Shown here: positions 33,198-35,270 of the stretch, in pieces
Numbering within the stretch: position 1 is the first letter of the stretch
Layout of the letters: each line of letters begins with the position of its first letter
Assembly: GCA_946187345.1 (NCBI GenBank)
Contig: CAMHQD010000023.1
Location: 1 to 35,270, forward strand
Length of the DNA: 35,270 bases
Origin: an uncultured Porphyromonadaceae bacterium
GTDB lineage: Bacteria > Bacteroidota > Bacteroidia > Bacteroidales > Muribaculaceae
Direction: 5' to 3'
The notes under the pieces: model-generated
What the model saw: only the letters and a program-made list of their open reading frames with translations
Databases searched by the model: none
What the model was told of the DNA's origin: nothing
Position numbers and translations under genes: made by a program

Positions 33198-35135
33198 TTA
33201 TAGAGTGTCACATTGTTGCTGCCAGAGGGCTGAAGTGGCGTCGGACGGCATCCGCCAGTCGCCTCGCGGCGAGAGGGAGATGTTGCCGACCTTGGGCCCG
33301 TCGGGTAGGCATGACCGCTTAAACTGTTGATTGAAGAAACGACGGGTAAATGTTGTTAACCAATGCTTTATGGTTGCATGGTCGTATTGTCCGTCAAAGG
33401 CTTTGCAGGCGAGCATGAACAACTTCGCCGGACCGAAACCGTGGCGCAGCATATTGTAGAGGAAGAAGTCGTGCAACTCGTATGGGCCGACGATGTCCTC
33501 TGTGACCTGCTTGATGTTGCCGTGCTCATCGGCCGGAGTCAGCTCGGGGCTGATGGGTGTGCCGAGCACGTCGAGCAGTGTCGCCTCCAACTCGGGATAA
33601 GACTTGGCAAACCAACTTACGAGGTGCTTGACGAGTGTCTTGGGGATGCTGCCGTTAACGTTGTACATGCTCATGTGGTCGCCATTGTAGGTGGCCCAGC
33701 CCAACGCCAACTCCGACAGGTCGCCTGTGCCCAGCACAAGTGCACCTACTTTGTTGGCATAGTCCATCAGGATTTGGGTGCGCTCACGGGCCTGACTGTT
33801 CTCGTATGTCACATCGTGCACGGTTGGGTCTTGGCCGATGTCGGTGAAGTGCTGTGTCACGGCGGCGCCGATATTAATCTCTATCGATGTCACGCCAAGA
33901 GTCTCCATCATCTTCAACGCATTGGCGTGGGTGCGTCCCGTAGTTCCAAAGCCTGGCATGGTGATGCCTACAATATCCTTGCGGTCCAGTTTGAGATTAT
34001 CAAAGGCATTAACCGCCACGAGAAGAGCGAGTGTGGAGTCCAAGCCCCCACTGATGCCGACCACAAGCCGCTTGATGCCGGTTGCCTCGAGGCGCCTCAT
34101 CAGCCCTTGACTTTGGATGGCCACAACCTCACGGCAACGGGCGTCACGTTCGGCCTCGCCGCCCGGTACAAACGGCGATGCCTTGATGTGCCGCATGATG
34201 CCGGCGGCAGTGACTTGAGGCCGACGCAGGTCAACCTTTATCGTGTCGTAGTGGGCTCCATGTGTGATTGAACTGTCGGAGAATGATGAGTTAATCATTC
34301 TCTCGTTCTCTAACAACTCGATGTCGACATCGGCGATGGCCAGTCGTGGCTTGCGGTCGAAACGCTCGGTTTGGGCAAGCACCACGCCATTCTCGGCGAT
34401 GATGCCGTTGCCGGCGAACACGAGGTCGGTGGTGCTCTCGCCGTATCCGGCCGAGGCGTACACATAGGCGGCGATGCAACGGTCACTCTGATGCTTCACC
34501 AAGCCAAGCAGATGCTCGTGCTTACCCACGACCTCGTTGCTTGCCGAGAGGTTCACAATAACGTTGGCTCCATTGATGGCAGCCAATGAACTCGGAGGCA
34601 CGGGCGCCCACAAGTCCTCGCACAGTTCCACGGCGACCCTCGCCCCACGGCACTCAAAAATCATGTTGCGGCCGAATGGCACCTCGCGTCCGGCAATGGT
34701 CACACTATGCACGTCCATAGCCGTGAGGGCCGTTGAGAACCACCGTTTCTCGTAAAACTCTTTATAATTTGGAATATAAGTCTTTGGCACCGCCCACATC
34801 CTGCCGTCATTGAACACGATGGCGCAGTTGAATAACCGTCCGCGGTGCCTCACCGGCGCTCCCACCACCACCATCATATCCATTGTGGGCAAGTTCCATA
34901 GCATCTCGTCAAGCGCGCGCTCCACTTCGTCAAGCAGTAGGTCGTTGTGGAACAAATCGCCGCAGGTGTATCCCGTGAGGCACATCTCCGGCATCACCAC
35001 GAGGCCGGCTCCGGCCTCATGAGCCTGGAGCGCCATCTGCATGACGCTGTCGAGATTGCGGCGCACATCGGCGACATTCACCGCCGGCACGGCCGCAGCA
35101 ACGCGCAAGTAGCCGTAGTTCAATTCATAATTCAT
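33198..35135 (-). CDS. nadE: Glutamine-dependent NAD+ synthetase
   Basis: A 645-residue enzyme that converts nicotinate adenine dinucleotide, ATP and glutamine to NAD+, the last step of NAD synthesis. The N-terminal nitrilase domain releases ammonia with the triad E50 (VVMPEMCLTGYTCG), K118 (AVPKTYIPNYKEF) and C172 (VELCEDLW). The C-terminal synthetase domain has the ATP loop SGGLDS (362-367) and later GTGDLSELALGW. Both parts are complete. The ATG used lies within a 7-bp array. Homologues usually begin MNYGY/F, which here corresponds to an in-frame TTG at 35123, so the true start is uncertain by four residues. It heads a tight unit with four envelope genes. Confidence 0.96.
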   Translation of the reverse strand: MNYELNYGYLRVAAAVPAVNVADVRRNLDSVMQMALQAHEAGAGLVVMPEMCLTGYTCGDLFHNDLLLDEVERALDEMLWNLPTMDMMVVVGAPVRHRGRLFNCAIVFNDGRMWAVPKTYIPNYKEFYEKRWFSTALTAMDVHSVTIAGREVPFGRNMIFECRGARVAVELCEDLWAPVPPSSLAAINGANVIVNLSASNEVVGKHEHLLGLVKHQSDRCIAAYVYASAGYGESTTDLVFAGNGIIAENGVVLAQTERFDRKPRLAIADVDIELLENERMINSSFSDSSITHGAHYDTIKVDLRRPQVTAAGIMRHIKASPFVPGGEAERDARCREVVAIQSQGLMRRLEATGIKRLVVGISGGLDSTLALLVAVNAFDNLKLDRKDIVGITMPGFGTTGRTHANALKMMETLGVTSIEINIGAAVTQHFTDIGQDPTVHDVTYENSQARERTQILMDYANKVGALVLGTGDLSELALGWATYNGDHMSMYNVNGSIPKTLVKHLVSWFAKSYPELEATLLDVLGTPISPELTPADEHGNIKQVTEDIVGPYELHDFFLYNMLRHGFGPAKLFMLACKAFDGQYDHATIKHWLTTFTRRFFNQQFKRSCLPDGPKVGNISLSPRGDWRMPSDATSALWQQQCDTL

Positions 35136-35156
35136 AATTCACAAATCATAATTGCC
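35122..35156. repeat. 7-bp array covering the nadE start codon
   Basis: Units AATTCAT, AATTCAT, AATTCAC, AAATCAT, AATTGCC on the plus strand. On the minus strand each unit supplies an ATG or GTG in a different frame, and only the ATG at 35135 is in frame with nadE. Confidence 0.8.
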
Positions 35157-35162
35157 AAGTCG

Positions 35163-35170
35163 CAAAATTA
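35163..35170 (-). promoter_or_regulatory. Putative nadE promoter -7 box
   Basis: Reads TAATTTTG on the minus strand, 28 bp upstream of the ATG. No -33 TTG is seen at the usual spacing. Confidence 0.5.
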
Positions 35171-35201
35171 CAAAAAATGAACGAGAAAATGAAGAAAAAA
35201 T

Positions 35202-35270
35202 AGGAGAAATAGGAGAAATAGGAGAAATAGGAGAAATAGGAGAAATAGGAGAAATAGGAGAAATAGGAGA
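35202..35270. repeat. 9-bp tandem repeat (AGGAGAAAT) running off the window edge
   Basis: Nearly eight perfect copies of a 9-bp unit, continuing beyond the end. It lies upstream of the nadE promoter. Perfect identity implies recent expansion or an assembly-limited contig edge. Confidence 0.95.

Overview
The window looks like a chromosomal contig from a Bacteroidales bacterium, probably of the Prevotellaceae/Muribaculaceae type. The evidence is promoter boxes of the TAnnTTTG class, a ~1130-residue SecA with the bacteroidetal insert, a TamB-type protein, a BspA-like surface protein ending in a YDLQGRRV-type tail, a propeller-sensor histidine kinase paired with a LytTR regulator, and a two-domain NAD synthetase. 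The species cannot be fixed from sequence alone. Nearly all genes lie on the minus strand. The exceptions are a kinase/regulator pair at 11787-13710 and two degraded gene fragments.

Region by region: 86-3484 is secA. 3485-5000 is a disturbed intergenic area with heptanucleotide repeats, G and C tracts, a truncated MutS domain I fragment of the kind carried on mobile elements, and an AT-richer voltage-gated ion channel gene. 5016-11404 is a run of about fifteen small, mostly unnamed minus-strand genes: three TerB-like proteins, three proteins built from one repeated beta-alpha-beta-like unit, two proteins sharing a MALKxTKEGKID N-terminus (one ends in 29 consecutive Asp), an amphipathic-repeat protein, a cytoplasm-anchored OmpA-domain protein and an HhH-glycosylase-like protein. 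A 382-bp control region with helically phased GTTCC motifs separates this run from a divergent membrane Ser/Thr kinase and a small regulator-like gene. I regard 5016-13710 as the best candidate for an undescribed system: kinase signalling coupled to a set of small envelope or cytosolic stress proteins.

13711-14197 holds an rsgA 5' remnant truncated by a cluster of short palindromes. 14198-19402 is a large BspA-like protein with a 7-bp tandem repeat inside the coding region and a dockerin-like remnant after its stop. 19639-23078 is the LytTR regulator and propeller histidine kinase, with 20-bp direct repeats between them and a REP-like perfect palindrome inserted in frame in the sensor. 23329-30075 encodes a DUF4105 membrane protein, a lipoprotein and TamB, the last two overlapping by 89 bp; they suggest outer-membrane biogenesis or maintenance. 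30178-35135 is a tight five-gene unit: nadE, a zinc-ribbon/YARHG-like membrane protein, an M15 peptidase lipoprotein, a membrane-anchored protein of unknown role and a secreted EEP-family phosphodiesterase.

A theme across the window is 7-bp tandem arrays, each with its own sequence, placed at gene ends, starts or inside genes (3541, 14514, 19406, 19611, 23672, 35122), with a 9-bp array running off the right edge.
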